A DNA stretch of 64,000 nt from an uncultured Erysipelotrichaceae bacterium (GTDB taxonomy: Bacteria; Bacillota_I; Bacilli_A; Erysipelotrichales; Erysipelotrichaceae): assembly GCA_947569705.1 (NCBI GenBank), contig CANOSP010000008.1:1-64000 (forward strand), given 5' to 3'. A program made the translations under genes and the position numbers. Within the stretch, counting starts at the first letter, position 1. Each line of letters opens with the position of its first letter. Below are positions 1-8,224 of the stretch, piece by piece. The notes under the pieces were generated by a model. The model was not told where the DNA came from. It worked only from the letters and a program-made list of their open reading frames with translations, and searched no databases.

Positions 1-1603
1 TTTCTATACTGCCTGATACATAAGTTGTCCCCTTATCATCTTGATCAAAGGTAATGGTAGGTTCTGTCTTCACTACCTCAAACGAAGTACAAACTCTTGT
101 ATCATTATCCAATGGATCAGGATCATTATTATCATCTTTAGCTATAATACAAAATTTGTATGACCCTGCTTTCAATCCACCATTCTTTAAATCAGGCGCA
201 TTGTTTTTTATTTTCACATCCAATGGTGTATTACCGGAAGCTTTGTTACTGTCTAAACCATCAATTTCAAAATTCAGATAAGAATTATCGCCGTCGCCGA
301 TTAAATTATAAACTAACGGAGTAACACCTAAAGGATTCGCTGTAACCTTACCTACAATTTCTCCTGCATCTACATTCTTACTGTATTCATAATCACCTAA
401 AGTAGCACCACTTTGCGGTGTCGTTGTATAAGTGATTTTGTGCTTTTCAACTATGCTTAACGGTAACATATTGGAAATCGGCGAACTATTAGCCGGACGG
501 TTGGTTCCGTCATATTCCTCATTGATAATCGCAACTCGATAATTACCCACTGGTATACCTTTCAGATCCATTGTCACAAAACCATCACTCGGTGAACTTA
601 ATTTACGATAATATTTTATACTTGATCCGGAGCTATCATAAAGAAGAACTGAGATTACATTTCCAGATCCTAAATTAGATTTAACCTTTAATTCCACAGA
701 TTTATCTTTCATCACTTTCGTAATAGGCTTGCCGATTCTAATTCTTCTGATTTCATCTAAATTCGCTGTCAAGGAAGATGATATTCTTAATTTTACCGGT
801 TTAAATTGGTTATTCTTATTTAAATTAGAAGTATCAATCTGATAATTATGCCAACCGCCATCTTGATATGTGGCATCTGCCGCAAAATTAATTTTCTCTT
901 TACTAACGGTCATAAACGGACGGAGTGATAATGCCATAATTGGTGAAGCTCTGTCAGACCACATAACCGCCATAATACTCCGTATTTTTTCATTTGGTGA
1001 TATTGCGGTATTTGTATTGATATCTATATCGCCGCTTATATCTACACCGTCTAATGGGGATTGCATAGCATTATAAACTGCATGAGGATAACTTGGTACA
1101 TGAACTGAATTCTTTATTTTTCCTGCTAACCAATATCCACAAGATGTTTGAAATGCACGATCAGCAACTGTTAACCCCAATGTACCGCCGTTTCTTACTT
1201 CATTCATTGATGGTAAAAACGCAGGTCTCGACAATATCATATTTTCTACGTTATTAAATAATATATTGTCAATTTCATTTTGTAACAACGTATCATCACA
1301 TGAAGGAGAATACCATTTCGTCCCTACGTTATCATGATATATGGTACAGTTAATAGAAGTGTCATAAATAGGTTGTAGATCAACAATGGGTTTAGATGAC
1401 ATTAGCACATAATCATTTCCGGAAGCATTACCAATATCCCATACTACATCATTACCCTGATAATTTCCTATTATAACCTTTTGCCCCTTTTGAAGCTGGA
1501 AAAAAGCAGCAGCTCTCATATTCTGATTATAAATATTTGCTACAATAGAAATTGAAAACACACCTGATAACACTATAACTGCTAATATTAATTTTTTCCA
1601 CAT
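1..1603 (-). CDS. Large surface protein, N-terminal part (runs off window)
   Basis: The 534 visible codons are the N-terminal part of a big exported protein; the C-terminus lies beyond position 1. It starts MWKK, followed by a hydrophobic signal or anchor segment (about residues 5-25). An N-terminal module (about 30-280) follows, with a weak resemblance to the DUF6273-type surface module. From about residue 385 there are Ig/cadherin-like segments. It is clearly paralogous to the 1768-residue protein at 54358-59664: the stretch including KNNAPDL, GGLKAG and KFC is shared nearly residue for residue and in the same order. The start at 1603 has an AAGGGA-type Shine-Dalgarno about 9 bases upstream. 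By analogy with its paralogue it probably ends in calcium-type Asp repeats and a wall anchor, but that part is not visible. Likely role is adhesion or cell-surface structure; ligand unknown. Confidence 0.8.
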   Translation of the reverse strand, partial: MWKKLILAVIVLSGVFSISIVANIYNQNMRAAAFFQLQKGQKVIIGNYQGNDVVWDIGNASGNDYVLMSSKPIVDLQPIYDTSINCTIYHDNVGTKWYSPSCDDTLLQNEIDNILFNNVENMILSRPAFLPSMNEVRNGGTLGLTVADRAFQTSCGYWLAGKIKNSVHVPSYPHAVYNAMQSPLDGVDISGDIDINTNTAISPNEKIRSIMAVMWSDRASPIMALSLRPFMTVSKEKINFAADATYQDGGWHNYQIDTSNLNKNNQFKPVKLRISSSLTANLDEIRRIRIGKPITKVMKDKSVELKVKSNLGSGNVISVLLYDSSGSSIKYYRKLSSPSDGFVTMDLKGIPVGNYRVAIINEEYDGTNRPANSSPISNMLPLSIVEKHKITYTTTPQSGATLGDYEYSKNVDAGEIVGKVTANPLGVTPLVYNLIGDGDNSYLNFEIDGLDSNKASGNTPLDVKIKNNAPDLKNGGLKAGSYKFCIIAKDDNNDPDPLDNDTRVCTSFEVVKTEPTITFDQDDKGTTYVSGSIE

Positions 1604-1977
1604 GATTCTATTTCCCTTCTTTCTTATCATCTATCTACAAAGGTAGACTTTAAGAAATAGCGGGAAATCAGTCAAAATCGTATGCTTTATAAACAAAAAA
1701 CATACATTTCTGATTAAGAAGTGTATGTCTATAATAGTCTGCTTTTAGAAATATAATGATATTTTTATGTATGTTTCTATCATTTTTATCCAAAACCGTA
1801 AAACTCATATTATAGAGTGTACTTGATTAGGATTTGTTCGTACCTGCTTCATTTTTTACGACCTTTTGTCCTATATATTCAATTACTTCCTATCAGTGTA
1901 TCATTTATAGAAAACTAATAAAAAGGCAAAAACCAAACAATTCTGATTTTTGCATTATCAATCCGCACTTATCTAAA
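1604..1977. other. Intergenic leader of the left surface-protein gene
   Basis: This 374-base stretch shows no convincing gene. Reading towards the surface gene on the minus strand, it contains a hairpin with a T-run at 1694-1728, then a candidate TTGACT / TAAAGT promoter (17-base spacer, about 1640-1670). A tiny TCTAC/GTAGA stem lies just upstream of the ribosome binding site. A 67-codon plus-strand frame at 1834-2037 has no ribosome binding site and overlaps the neighbouring gene antisense, so I do not call it. Confidence 0.4.
1694..1728 (-). terminator. Hairpin plus T-run
   Basis: A 12-base arm (1717-1728) pairs with 1700-1711 around a 5-base loop, with one G-T pair. On the minus strand it is followed by TTTTTT (1695-1700). 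It could end the transcript of the gene at 1978-2382, or act as an attenuator in the leader of the surface gene. The stem is AT-rich, so strength is uncertain. Confidence 0.5.
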
Positions 1978-2382
1978 CTAAAATCCGCACTGACTTACCG
2001 GAGTCAACGCTTCCTGAAGCTCCATATGCTTCCCTAATTCTTTAATCAGTTCCACATATTTCATAAAATGAATTTCATCGTTCTCTGAATATGCCGCAAA
2101 ATAAATATCCCGTGAATCATAAATAATATCATGAGGATGATTTTTTATTAACACACAAGGAACTTCAATTTTATATCTTGTCTTATTCCCGTTAATTACA
2201 CGATCTTCATACGCAAATTCGGTACTGATAAAAATATCATGATCATACCAAGATGCCGTATAACGACCTGTCTGCTTTCCTTTTAAATAAATATCCGAAG
2301 GCTCCAACAGCACTGCCTTATCAGGAAATTGCTGCTGAGCGGCTCTTAAAACAAGCTCCTCATTGAATGCTTTAATCTGCAT
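1978..2382 (-). CDS. Hypothetical protein, 134 aa
   Basis: No family is recognised. The product is a soluble, acidic-to-neutral 134-residue protein with no signal peptide or membrane segment. It is rich in aromatic and charged residues and looks like an alpha/beta domain: a helical N-terminus (about 1-20), several beta-rich stretches (about 25-95) and a C-terminal helix (about 100-120). The start is supported by AGGAGTG about 6 bases upstream of the ATG at 2382. It stands alone between hairpins, so it is probably a single-gene transcript. There is a well-formed reading frame with ordinary codon use, but function is unknown. Confidence 0.7.
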   Translation of the reverse strand: MQIKAFNEELVLRAAQQQFPDKAVLLEPSDIYLKGKQTGRYTASWYDHDIFISTEFAYEDRVINGNKTRYKIEVPCVLIKNHPHDIIYDSRDIYFAAYSENDEIHFMKYVELIKELGKHMELQEALTPVSQCGF

Positions 2383-2505
2383 AATATCACTCCTGTTATA
2401 ATTATATCACACTTACATAAAATATCGCTGTTTGATTATTCACAATCACATAATTATCCATATTAAATTGAAATTTTTTCCATAAGTAAAGGTTATACTA
2501 TAAAC

Positions 2506-2528
2506 AGGTAAGGAAAAAAACCTTACCT
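2506..2528. repeat. Perfect 8-bp inverted repeat with A7 loop
   Basis: AGGTAAGG and CCTTACCT are separated by seven A residues. Neither strand has a T-run directly after the arms, so this is not a standard terminator. It lies between two minus-strand genes, upstream of 1978-2382, and might be a protein-binding site or an RNA structure in that leader. Confidence 0.35.
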
Positions 2529-2590
2529 ATCTTTCTCCCTCTAAGTTTCAAACTTTCTATCCTTTTCTCATTTTAGGTATTCCCTAAATG

Positions 2591-2626
2591 AAAAAAAGAG
2601 TCTGTGAAAAAGCAGGCTCTTTTTTA
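2591..2626. terminator. Bidirectional-looking intrinsic terminator
   Basis: Arms 2597-2604 and 2613-2620 pair over 8 bp (one G-T pair) around an 8-base loop, flanked by A7 on the left and T6 on the right. Either strand would give a hairpin followed by U residues. On the minus strand it lies beyond the terminator at 2664-2695 and would back it up. Confidence 0.6.
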
Positions 2627-2663
2627 TAGTACGAACTTTTATTATATATTTTAGCTTTTAAAT

Positions 2664-2695
2664 AAAAAAACAATCGCAGCTCTTCCTACGATTGT
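2664..2695 (-). terminator. Intrinsic terminator after thioredoxin-like gene
   Basis: On the minus strand a 10-bp stem (2670-2679 with 2686-2695, one G-T pair) with a 6-base loop is followed by seven T residues. It begins 8 bases after the stop codon of the lipoprotein gene. Confidence 0.8.
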
Positions 2696-2703
2696 CATCA
2701 TAA

Positions 2704-3159
2704 TTATTCCTCAGTTGGCTTTGCTTCCGGCAAGAAACCGTACTTTTCAATTTTATCCTTAAAAGTATCATAAGAAACTGCACCGGTAAACATTCCCTTG
2801 ATTACCCCTTCTTTAATAAAGTAAACAGTAGGTGTACCGGCAACTACACCGATATACTGTTCCAATTCTTCATATTCAGGATAAGTCTTTTTATTTGTGC
2901 TTTCATCAACTACAGGCTCTTCATCATCCATAATAACCGTGGTAATACGAAGATCATAGTTCTTAACGATTTCATCCATAACCCCTTGGAATTCCTCACA
3001 AGCACTGCAGTCACTCTTTCCGACTACAAGAATAATATCATCTTTGCTTTCAAGTGCTGAAATAGCATCTTCGGCAGAAGAATGTACGACACCGCTTTTA
3101 GACGGGAAACAACCGGCTAAAACGCTCATACATAAAATTATCGCTATGATTTTTTTCAT
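2704..3159 (-). CDS. Thioredoxin-fold lipoprotein
   Basis: A 151-residue lipoprotein with a thioredoxin fold, expected to be tethered on the outer face of the membrane and to carry out thiol-disulfide chemistry. The N-terminus MKKIIAIILC leads into the lipobox LAGC (Cys at about 18). A CxxC active site, CSAC, sits near residue 51, and the cis-Pro signature GTPTVYF near 108. A short acidic insert lies between them. It resembles the small bacteriocin-accessory or TrxA-like thiol proteins of Firmicutes. I place the start at 3159, where AGGAG lies 11 bases upstream and a clean lipoprotein signal follows; an upstream in-frame start would add 21 residues without a signal. It has its own terminator. 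The substrate is unknown. Confidence 0.82.
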   Translation of the reverse strand: MKKIIAIILCMSVLAGCFPSKSGVVHSSAEDAISALESKDDIILVVGKSDCSACEEFQGVMDEIVKNYDLRITTVIMDDEEPVVDESTNKKTYPEYEELEQYIGVVAGTPTVYFIKEGVIKGMFTGAVSYDTFKDKIEKYGFLPEAKPTEE

Positions 3160-3286
3160 CTCTGAATTCACTCCTATCTGAAATTCTCTATTTATAATAC
3201 AACATTTCGCACAAGATTTCAAAGGTTACAGGTAAGAATTTAAAAAAAGTCCTTCCCACAGGCAAAATATTGCATGTCAGTGTATT

Positions 3287-3988
3287 TCACTGCGATGTTT
3301 TTTGTTCGGAAGATGATACATAAGGAGTGATATTAGGCACCTTTCCGTTCACAATTTGAACAACAACGGGAATCTCTGTGCTGGTTTCTGTTTCCGATGT
3401 TGAGAGAATAGTAATGATTTGTGTTTTAACACTGATCTTTATATAAACCTTTACTAAGGTATTATTAATTCCGTAAGGTGCCGAATCAACCTTAATTTCA
3501 CCCGTGACATCATTTAACAACTTTAAACGGATCGGTATTCTCGGACCCGAATTAGCCAAAAAAGGTATTTTGGTTAATAAACCGAGCGGACATTCATACA
3601 CAACACCGTTCTTGAAATATATTTCATCACCTTCTTGTCTGCCGGTTCCGTTTTCTTCTTGATCAAGACTTTCATCGATCGTATGAAGTGCGGTATATAA
3701 GATTTGATTTAAACGATAGGAATCGTAAGCGACAGCGGATATGGTACCGTCGGGAGCATTGGAAATCTGAATCAGTGAATCAGGATCATACTCCATATCG
3801 GCTAATACAGACTGCGTAATATTATTAATTGCGAAGATCACATTTTGCTTCGCAATCGCTTGTAAACGCGGCTCCACATATTCATTCAGCGAGCGAATCC
3901 ACATCGTAAAGAAAAGGATGAGCACGAAGCTGATCAATAAGATGCGATTTCTGAGCCAATGTCTGCCCTTTTTATAGTGCGCCTTCAC
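3287..3988 (-). CDS. yunB: Sporulation protein YunB family
   Basis: A 233-residue membrane-anchored protein. A basic N-terminus precedes one transmembrane helix (about 15-33), then an extracytoplasmic domain. The conserved C-terminal block reads APYGINN, LVKVYI, TEIPVVV and NGKVP, which matches the YunB family known from Bacillus sporulation. It overlaps the end of the DUF1805 gene by 17 bases, so the two are co-transcribed; yunB and yunC are also neighbours in Bacillus. Its presence suggests the lineage makes, or once made, endospores. The biochemical role of YunB is not established. Confidence 0.8.
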   Translation of the reverse strand: MKAHYKKGRHWLRNRILLISFVLILFFTMWIRSLNEYVEPRLQAIAKQNVIFAINNITQSVLADMEYDPDSLIQISNAPDGTISAVAYDSYRLNQILYTALHTIDESLDQEENGTGRQEGDEIYFKNGVVYECPLGLLTKIPFLANSGPRIPIRLKLLNDVTGEIKVDSAPYGINNTLVKVYIKISVKTQIITILSTSETETSTEIPVVVQIVNGKVPNITPYVSSSEQKTSQ

Positions 3989-4274
3989 AAAGCAGCAATG
4001 CCTCTTTTCCGTTCATTGTTAAAGTAACTCCGTGAGCCTTTGCGGCATCGTTGGCAGCGATCACTTTAGCATTCAGCATCGCCTCGAACCCATGCCGATA
4101 CTCAGTGATAATTACCGCTACTTGATTGGTTTTTTGAAAATAGCTAATATCAAAAAGATTCTGTGCCAAAATCGTTTTTGTGGATACGATCAAATAAGAA
4201 GGATAAGCGGGTAAATGCAGTCGAACACCGATAAATGATTTTTGCGCAATACAAATACTTTTCACTTCAACCAT
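3972..4274 (-). CDS. DUF1805 (YunC-like) small protein
   Basis: A 100-residue soluble protein whose C-terminal half (NAKVIAANDAAKAHGV, then a GKEAL block) fits the DUF1805/YunC family, which has no defined biochemical role. I choose the ATG at 4274 because GGAGGAG lies 8 bases upstream; a longer frame starting at 4346 has no ribosome binding site and would run through the upstream terminator. The 17-base overlap with yunB implies translational coupling. Position just below the ktrA terminator suggests the pair has its own promoter in about 50 bases of spacer; a TACAAT/TATACT-like -10 region is present there. Confidence 0.65.
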   Translation of the reverse strand: MVEVKSICIAQKSFIGVRLHLPAYPSYLIVSTKTILAQNLFDISYFQKTNQVAVIITEYRHGFEAMLNAKVIAANDAAKAHGVTLTMNGKEALLLCEGAL

Positions 4275-4325
4275 ACGATATACTCCTCCATAGTATATTG
4301 TATTAAGGAACGGCGCATTTGTGAC

Positions 4326-4348
4326 AAAAAAACTGTGCAAAAGCACAG
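4326..4348 (-). terminator. Terminator of the ktrBA operon
   Basis: CTGTGC and GCACAG (4333-4348) form a 6-bp GC-rich stem with a 4-base loop, followed on the minus strand by seven T residues. It lies 10 bases past the ktrA stop codon. Confidence 0.85.
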
Positions 4349-4358
4349 CTATATGATT

Positions 4359-5042
4359 TTAAATTTTGTTTAATTCATCCAATCGCGCAAATGTTTTTCC
4401 GTCAGCGATAATTACAAGATGATCACATGCATCAATAATATAGTCGGCGTCGGGAGCCAAAGAAAGCTTTTGATCCTGCGGGCGACGGATCCCCAATACA
4501 TTAATCCCGAAACGACGGCGTGCATCTAATTCACGAAGGCTGTTGCCTACCCATGAAAAAGGTGCTTCAATTTCGACCATACTGTATTCACTGTCAATAT
4601 CGATCATCTCTACGATATTATTGCTTAACAAGCTTTTTGCGACCTGCTTGCCCATTTCTTTTTCGGGACGAACAATTCGGTCGGCACCGACCGTCATAAA
4701 GATCTGCATATAACGCTTATTTTTCGCTTTGGCAACGATATAAGGAACACCCAGTTCTTTTAAATTGATGATGGCAAGAACCGTTTCTTCCAAATGATTT
4801 CCCATACCGACAATAGCGACATCACAATCAGCGACCCCGGTAGATCGCAGCTGATCTAAATCAGTAATATCACACTGCATTGCCTGTGTAACTAAATCCG
4901 CAATGCGGTTCACACATTTTATATCCACATCGAGTGCCAGTACCTCGCAGTCATAGAGACTTAATGTTTTAGCGACGGAAGAACCAAATACTCCCAATCC
5001 TAATACCGCATATTGTTTCTTTGTATTTTTTGATATTTTCAT
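4359..5042 (-). CDS. ktrA: Potassium uptake regulatory subunit KtrA (TrkA family)
   Basis: A 227-residue cytoplasmic RCK protein that gates the KtrB channel. The N-terminal Rossmann domain (about 1-135) has the glycine motif GLGVFG near residue 15 and an Asp at the end of the second strand, as expected for NAD(H)/ATP/ADP-binding RCK_N domains. The C-terminal RCK_C (TrkA-C) domain, about 140-225, is where c-di-AMP binds in KtrA/KtrC relatives. It lies 24 bases downstream of ktrB with a GAGAGG ribosome binding site, and a terminator follows, so the two form a simple ktrB-ktrA operon. Length is normal for the family. Confidence 0.92.
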   Translation of the reverse strand: MKISKNTKKQYAVLGLGVFGSSVAKTLSLYDCEVLALDVDIKCVNRIADLVTQAMQCDITDLDQLRSTGVADCDVAIVGMGNHLEETVLAIINLKELGVPYIVAKAKNKRYMQIFMTVGADRIVRPEKEMGKQVAKSLLSNNIVEMIDIDSEYSMVEIEAPFSWVGNSLRELDARRRFGINVLGIRRPQDQKLSLAPDADYIIDACDHLVIIADGKTFARLDELNKI

Positions 5043-5066
5043 ATAGAATACCTCTCTTTATTTGAA

Positions 5067-6461
5067 TTACCCGACAATAATACTGCCGTTCGGATACACG
5101 ACATTATTATTTTTCTGTTTGCCGTGATGCGAAAACAAAGACAGCACAAGCGTCATAATACCGATACGTCCGATAAACATTAATAAGATAATAATAATCT
5201 TTCCCCCAAGCGTTAAGCTTGAAGTAATACCTAAGGTCAAGCCGACCGTAGCCATTGCGCTGACGGCTTCAAATGCCAACTCAATAAAATCATGCTTTTC
5301 AAAAATACATAACAGAAATATTCCGACCAGCAATGTCATCAGATTAATAAAGAAGATGCCCATTGCCCGAACGATAATATCCATCGATATGGTACGGCGA
5401 AACAATACTGTATGAGTACGACCGCGTAAGTTAGAAATAATATATATGACTAATACCGCTAAAGTCGTCGTTTTAATACCGCCTGCAGTTCCGCCCGGAC
5501 TACCGCCGATAAACATAATAATAATCATTAAAAACTTAGAAGCCAAAGTTAAGGCGCCGTAGTTCACTCCGGCAAAGCCTGCCGTGCGCAGCGTTACCGA
5601 TTCAAACAGCGCATTCATGCCTTTTTCCCACCAGTTGAATGAAGCAAGTGTTCCCGGATTATCCCATTCTAATAGAAACAGCAATGCGGCAGTCACAAAG
5701 ATCAGCAGCAATGTCATATCCAAAACAATCCGTGTATGCAGACTGAGTGATTTTCGCAGCCTGTTTAATTTCAGTTGTCGGCGAAACAGCAGTTTCAGCT
5801 TATCTCGTAAATCAAACCATACCGCAAAACCCAAACCGCCAAGTACGATCAATGCCATAATCGTAAACATCACCAACGGATCATGCGCATACTCCATCAG
5901 ACTCACACTGCCTAATATATCAAAGCCGGCATTACAGAAAGCCGAAACAGCAAGAAACATTGCCTTAAACAGCCCGGAAAATAAGCCGAATTCAGGTATA
6001 AAGCGAAATGACAGCAAGATCATTCCACCGCCCTCAAATAACAGCGTATACTTCAGAATGTCAAGCAGAAAGCGATGCATATTAAATACTTGTTCTTGAT
6101 TCAGCATTTCTTTCATTGCAATTTTTTCATGCATCGATAAACGACTTTTCAATAACAAAATAAATACTGCCATTAATGTCATTAACCCTAAACCACCGAT
6201 TTGAATCAGCAACATAATAACAATTTGACCGAACAGCGTAAATTCGCTTGCCGTAACATCAACCACAAGTCCCGTTACACAGGTTGCACTCGTAGCCGTA
6301 AACAAAGAATCGATAAACGGATACGCTTGATGATTTTGATGCGCAATCGGCATCATTAACAGCACTGTTCCTATCAGTATGACCATTAAAAAACTTAAAG
6401 CTATTTTTTGTGCTGTTGAAAATCGCTTGAAATTCAACAGTGAATGGATATAATTAACCAT
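5067..6461 (-). CDS. ktrB: Potassium uptake channel subunit KtrB (TrkH family)
   Basis: A 464-residue integral membrane protein made of four M1-P-M2 repeats, the ion-conducting subunit of a Ktr potassium (often Na+-coupled) transporter. The four pore-loop glycines are visible in CVTG (about 61), CNAG (about 178), RTAG (about 295) and TVGL (about 405). The intramembrane gating-loop region rich in Gly (GGSPGGTAGG) lies near residue 320. The start has GAAGG about 7 bases upstream. The promoter at 6525-6552 gives a leader of roughly 60 bases. It works with the downstream KtrA. Confidence 0.93.
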   Translation of the reverse strand: MVNYIHSLLNFKRFSTAQKIALSFLMVILIGTVLLMMPIAHQNHQAYPFIDSLFTATSATCVTGLVVDVTASEFTLFGQIVIMLLIQIGGLGLMTLMAVFILLLKSRLSMHEKIAMKEMLNQEQVFNMHRFLLDILKYTLLFEGGGMILLSFRFIPEFGLFSGLFKAMFLAVSAFCNAGFDILGSVSLMEYAHDPLVMFTIMALIVLGGLGFAVWFDLRDKLKLLFRRQLKLNRLRKSLSLHTRIVLDMTLLLIFVTAALLFLLEWDNPGTLASFNWWEKGMNALFESVTLRTAGFAGVNYGALTLASKFLMIIIMFIGGSPGGTAGGIKTTTLAVLVIYIISNLRGRTHTVLFRRTISMDIIVRAMGIFFINLMTLLVGIFLLCIFEKHDFIELAFEAVSAMATVGLTLGITSSLTLGGKIIIILLMFIGRIGIMTLVLSLFSHHGKQKNNNVVYPNGSIIVG

Positions 6462-6524
6462 CTTTTACCTTCTTTTCTGTTTCTTATAACAATGCTTATT
6501 AATTAGCATTTTCCGGTTATCTCT

Positions 6525-6552
6525 ATTTTACACGTTTTATATAATTAATCAA
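6525..6552 (-). promoter_or_regulatory. Sigma-A promoter of ktrBA
   Basis: On the minus strand TTGATT and TAAAAT are separated by 16 bases. Downstream, before the ribosome binding site, an AATGCT/AGCATT inverted repeat (6491-6508) could be an operator or small hairpin. Confidence 0.55.
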
Positions 6553-6663
6553 TATAAATCCATAAATTCCATAAAAAAAGGACGCTGTTTTTTCGTCATT
6601 ACAAAGGATAGTAAGATGCCAAAATATCAGAATTTATATTTTATAAAATTTCCTTTTGTATAT

Positions 6664-6700
6664 CAAAAAAAGCATCTAAACCGTTTAAGGCTTAAATGCT
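6664..6700 (-). terminator. Terminator of the tRNA array
   Basis: A 12-bp stem (6671-6682 with 6689-6700, two G-T pairs) with a 6-base loop is followed by seven T residues on the minus strand. It begins 12 bases after the 3' end of tRNA-Phe. Confidence 0.9.
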
Positions 6701-6711
6701 TATTTTTTAAA

Positions 6712-6787
6712 TGGTGGTTCCTCCCGGAATTGAACCGGGGACACAAGGATTTTCAGTCCTTTGCTCTACCGACTGAGCTAAGGAACC
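6712..6787 (-). tRNA. tRNA-Phe (GAA)
   Basis: A 76-nt cloverleaf with encoded CCA. The anticodon loop CTGAAAA gives anticodon GAA. Acceptor, D, anticodon and T stems all pair fully. It is the last gene of the array. Confidence 0.97.
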
Positions 6788-6790
6788 ATT

Positions 6791-6867
<77 letters not shown>

Positions 6868-6895
6868 ATGTATAAATAATAATGTTTCTTGAAAA

Positions 6896-6986
6896 TGGCG
6901 GAGGAACTGGGATTCGAACCCAGGCGCCGGTTTCCCGACCTACCGGTTTTCAAGACCGGACCCTTCAACCACTTGGGTATTCCTCC
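6896..6986 (-). tRNA. tRNA-Ser (TGA)
   Basis: A 91-nt type II tRNA with a long variable arm and encoded CCA. Anticodon loop CTTGAAA gives TGA. All stems pair. Confidence 0.96.
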
Positions 6987-7005
6987 ATAAATAGGAATTT
7001 AATAA

Positions 7006-7082
7006 TGGTGGACCCTGTAGGACTCGAACCTACGACCCACCGGTTATGAGCCGGATGCTCTGACCAACTGAGCTAAGGGTCC
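7006..7082 (-). tRNA. tRNA with CAT anticodon, probably tRNA-Ile2 (lysidine type)
   Basis: A 77-nt cloverleaf with encoded CCA and loop CTCATAA. The body (GGACCCTTAGCTCAGTTGG) resembles Firmicutes tRNA-Ile2 rather than elongator Met, so the C34 is probably modified to lysidine by TilS; this is inferred. The end pair of the anticodon stem (27-43) is U-U. Confidence 0.85.
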
Positions 7083-7095
7083 TCATTAGCAAAGA

Positions 7096-7172
7096 TGGTG
7101 GCGGGGGTGGGACTTGAACCCACGACCTTCCGGGTATGAACCGGATGCTCTAGCCAGCTAAGCTACCCAGCC
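7096..7172 (-). tRNA. Elongator tRNA-Met (CAT)
   Basis: A 77-nt cloverleaf with encoded CCA and loop TTCATAC. The anticodon and T stems pair fully. The acceptor stem GGCTGGG against CCCCGCC leaves a U4-C69 mismatch. Confidence 0.92.
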
Positions 7173-7186
7173 ATTTTTGTTTTAAA

Positions 7187-7263
7187 TGGTCGGGATGACA
7201 GGATTTGAACCTGCGACCCCTTGATCCCAAATCAAGTGCACTACCAAGCTGTGCTACATCCCG
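7187..7263 (-). tRNA. tRNA-Pro (TGG)
   Basis: A 77-nt cloverleaf with encoded CCA; loop TTTGGGA gives anticodon TGG. All stems pair, with one G-U at the end of the T stem. Confidence 0.96.
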
Positions 7264-7270
7264 ATAAGAA

Positions 7271-7347
7271 TGGCGCGCCCAGTAGGAATCGAACCCGCAA
7301 CCTTTTGATCCGTAGTCAAACGCTCTATCCAGTTGAGCTATGGGCGC
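7271..7347 (-). tRNA. tRNA-Arg (ACG)
   Basis: A 77-nt cloverleaf with encoded CCA; loop CTACGGA gives anticodon ACG. The T stem GCGGG/CCTAC has a C50-A64 mismatch next to a G-U pair. It is the first gene of the array. Confidence 0.93.
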
Positions 7348-7376
7348 ACTTTATCACGCTTTATCAGCGCCTATTA

Positions 7377-7405
7377 ATAATATCAAATACTGTTCAATTA
7401 TGCAA
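7377..7405 (-). promoter_or_regulatory. Promoter of the tRNA array
   Basis: On the minus strand TTGCAT and TATTAT are separated by exactly 17 bases, about 30 bases before tRNA-Arg. The discriminator region is followed by GGCGC. Confidence 0.7.
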
Positions 7406-7585
7406 GCCTTTTTTTATTTTTTTATCATTTTTTATCTGAACCCATACCGATGAATCCTATTTTTATGCAATTCAAGTACCAACTAGCGACAATTTCATCA
7501 GTAAAAACTTCAAATTCTTATGTCTGATAAATCAATAAAGCCCCGTCATCTAAGGGTAATTCAATCCTACAACTTTTTGTCGTAC

Positions 7586-7612
7586 AAAAAAAGCGTCAGC
7601 TGTTGAGACGCT
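7586..7612 (-). terminator. Terminator of the V-ATPase operon
   Basis: AGCGTC (7592-7597) and GACGCT (7607-7612) form the stem, followed by T residues on the minus strand. The stem includes the last codons and part of the stop codon of ntpD, so the gene ends inside its own terminator. Confidence 0.85.
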
Positions 7613-8222
7613 CTTTATCCTTCTTCAATTTAATCACCTTTTGTCTTGAAAATTCTTCGCGTTCCTTTTCTTCAAGTGCATCGGCAATAAATTTAATATT
7701 ATATTCAAAATCAGGTATTACAATATTTTTCAAAGCATTTGCGCGCTTCTGAGCTTTCCGAATCGCATTTGCCAAACGATAGACCGCATTATCAATTTCC
7801 GCTAAAGTTACCGTCAACAGCTTCACTTCATAGAAACAGCGATAAGCATAGTCAAGCTTTGAATTTCCTCTTGCCAGCCCGTAAGTCAATTCAAAAGCAG
7901 TATGTTCATATTTCAGCTTAGGGATTTCTACACCCATTACGCTGCGATATGTGACATGAAGTCCTTGATCGATCGGTACTACTTCAACAATATCATTGAT
8001 CACTCCGAGACTCATATTAGCCTGCTGCAAGGCAAAATAGGCTCTTTGATAAGCAGTTGTAATTTCATCTCGCAATAAACGCACATCGTCCAACAGGCTC
8101 ATCATTTCACGTGTCAAAATATTACGTTTGCGATCCATCAGCTCATAACCGGTCTTTGCGAGATTATGAGACTTTTTCATCGCAATTAAATTTCCTTTTG
8201 TAGGAAAGACTTGCTTAGCCAT
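7596..8222 (-). CDS. ntpD: V-type ATPase subunit D (central stalk)
   Basis: The 208-residue long coiled-coil subunit of the rotating central stalk, which transmits torque between the A3B3 head and the membrane ring. The N-terminal helix contains PTKGNL and a Lys-rich segment, and the C-terminal helix is long and charged. Both are typical of NtpD/AtpD. The start lies 2 bases after the ntpB stop codon, with GAGG inside the end of ntpB, so the two are translationally coupled. It is the last gene of the operon. Confidence 0.95.
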   Translation of the reverse strand: MAKQVFPTKGNLIAMKKSHNLAKTGYELMDRKRNILTREMMSLLDDVRLLRDEITTAYQRAYFALQQANMSLGVINDIVEVVPIDQGLHVTYRSVMGVEIPKLKYEHTAFELTYGLARGNSKLDYAYRCFYEVKLLTVTLAEIDNAVYRLANAIRKAQKRANALKNIVIPDFEYNIKFIADALEEKEREEFSRQKVIKLKKDKERLNS

Positions 8223-8224
8223 AG

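Noticed and set aside
2506-2528. Terminator after the gene at 2704-3159
   Set aside because: Arms are perfect but neither strand has a T-run; the real terminators are at 2591-2626 and 2664-2695.
6462-6524. c-di-AMP (ydaO) riboswitch before ktrB
   Set aside because: The promoter leaves only about 60 bases of leader, too short for that aptamer, and no conserved strands are visible.
7006-7082. Second elongator tRNA-Met
   Set aside because: The body resembles tRNA-Ile2 of Firmicutes, and a typical elongator Met is next to it; I keep some doubt because the anticodon alone cannot decide.
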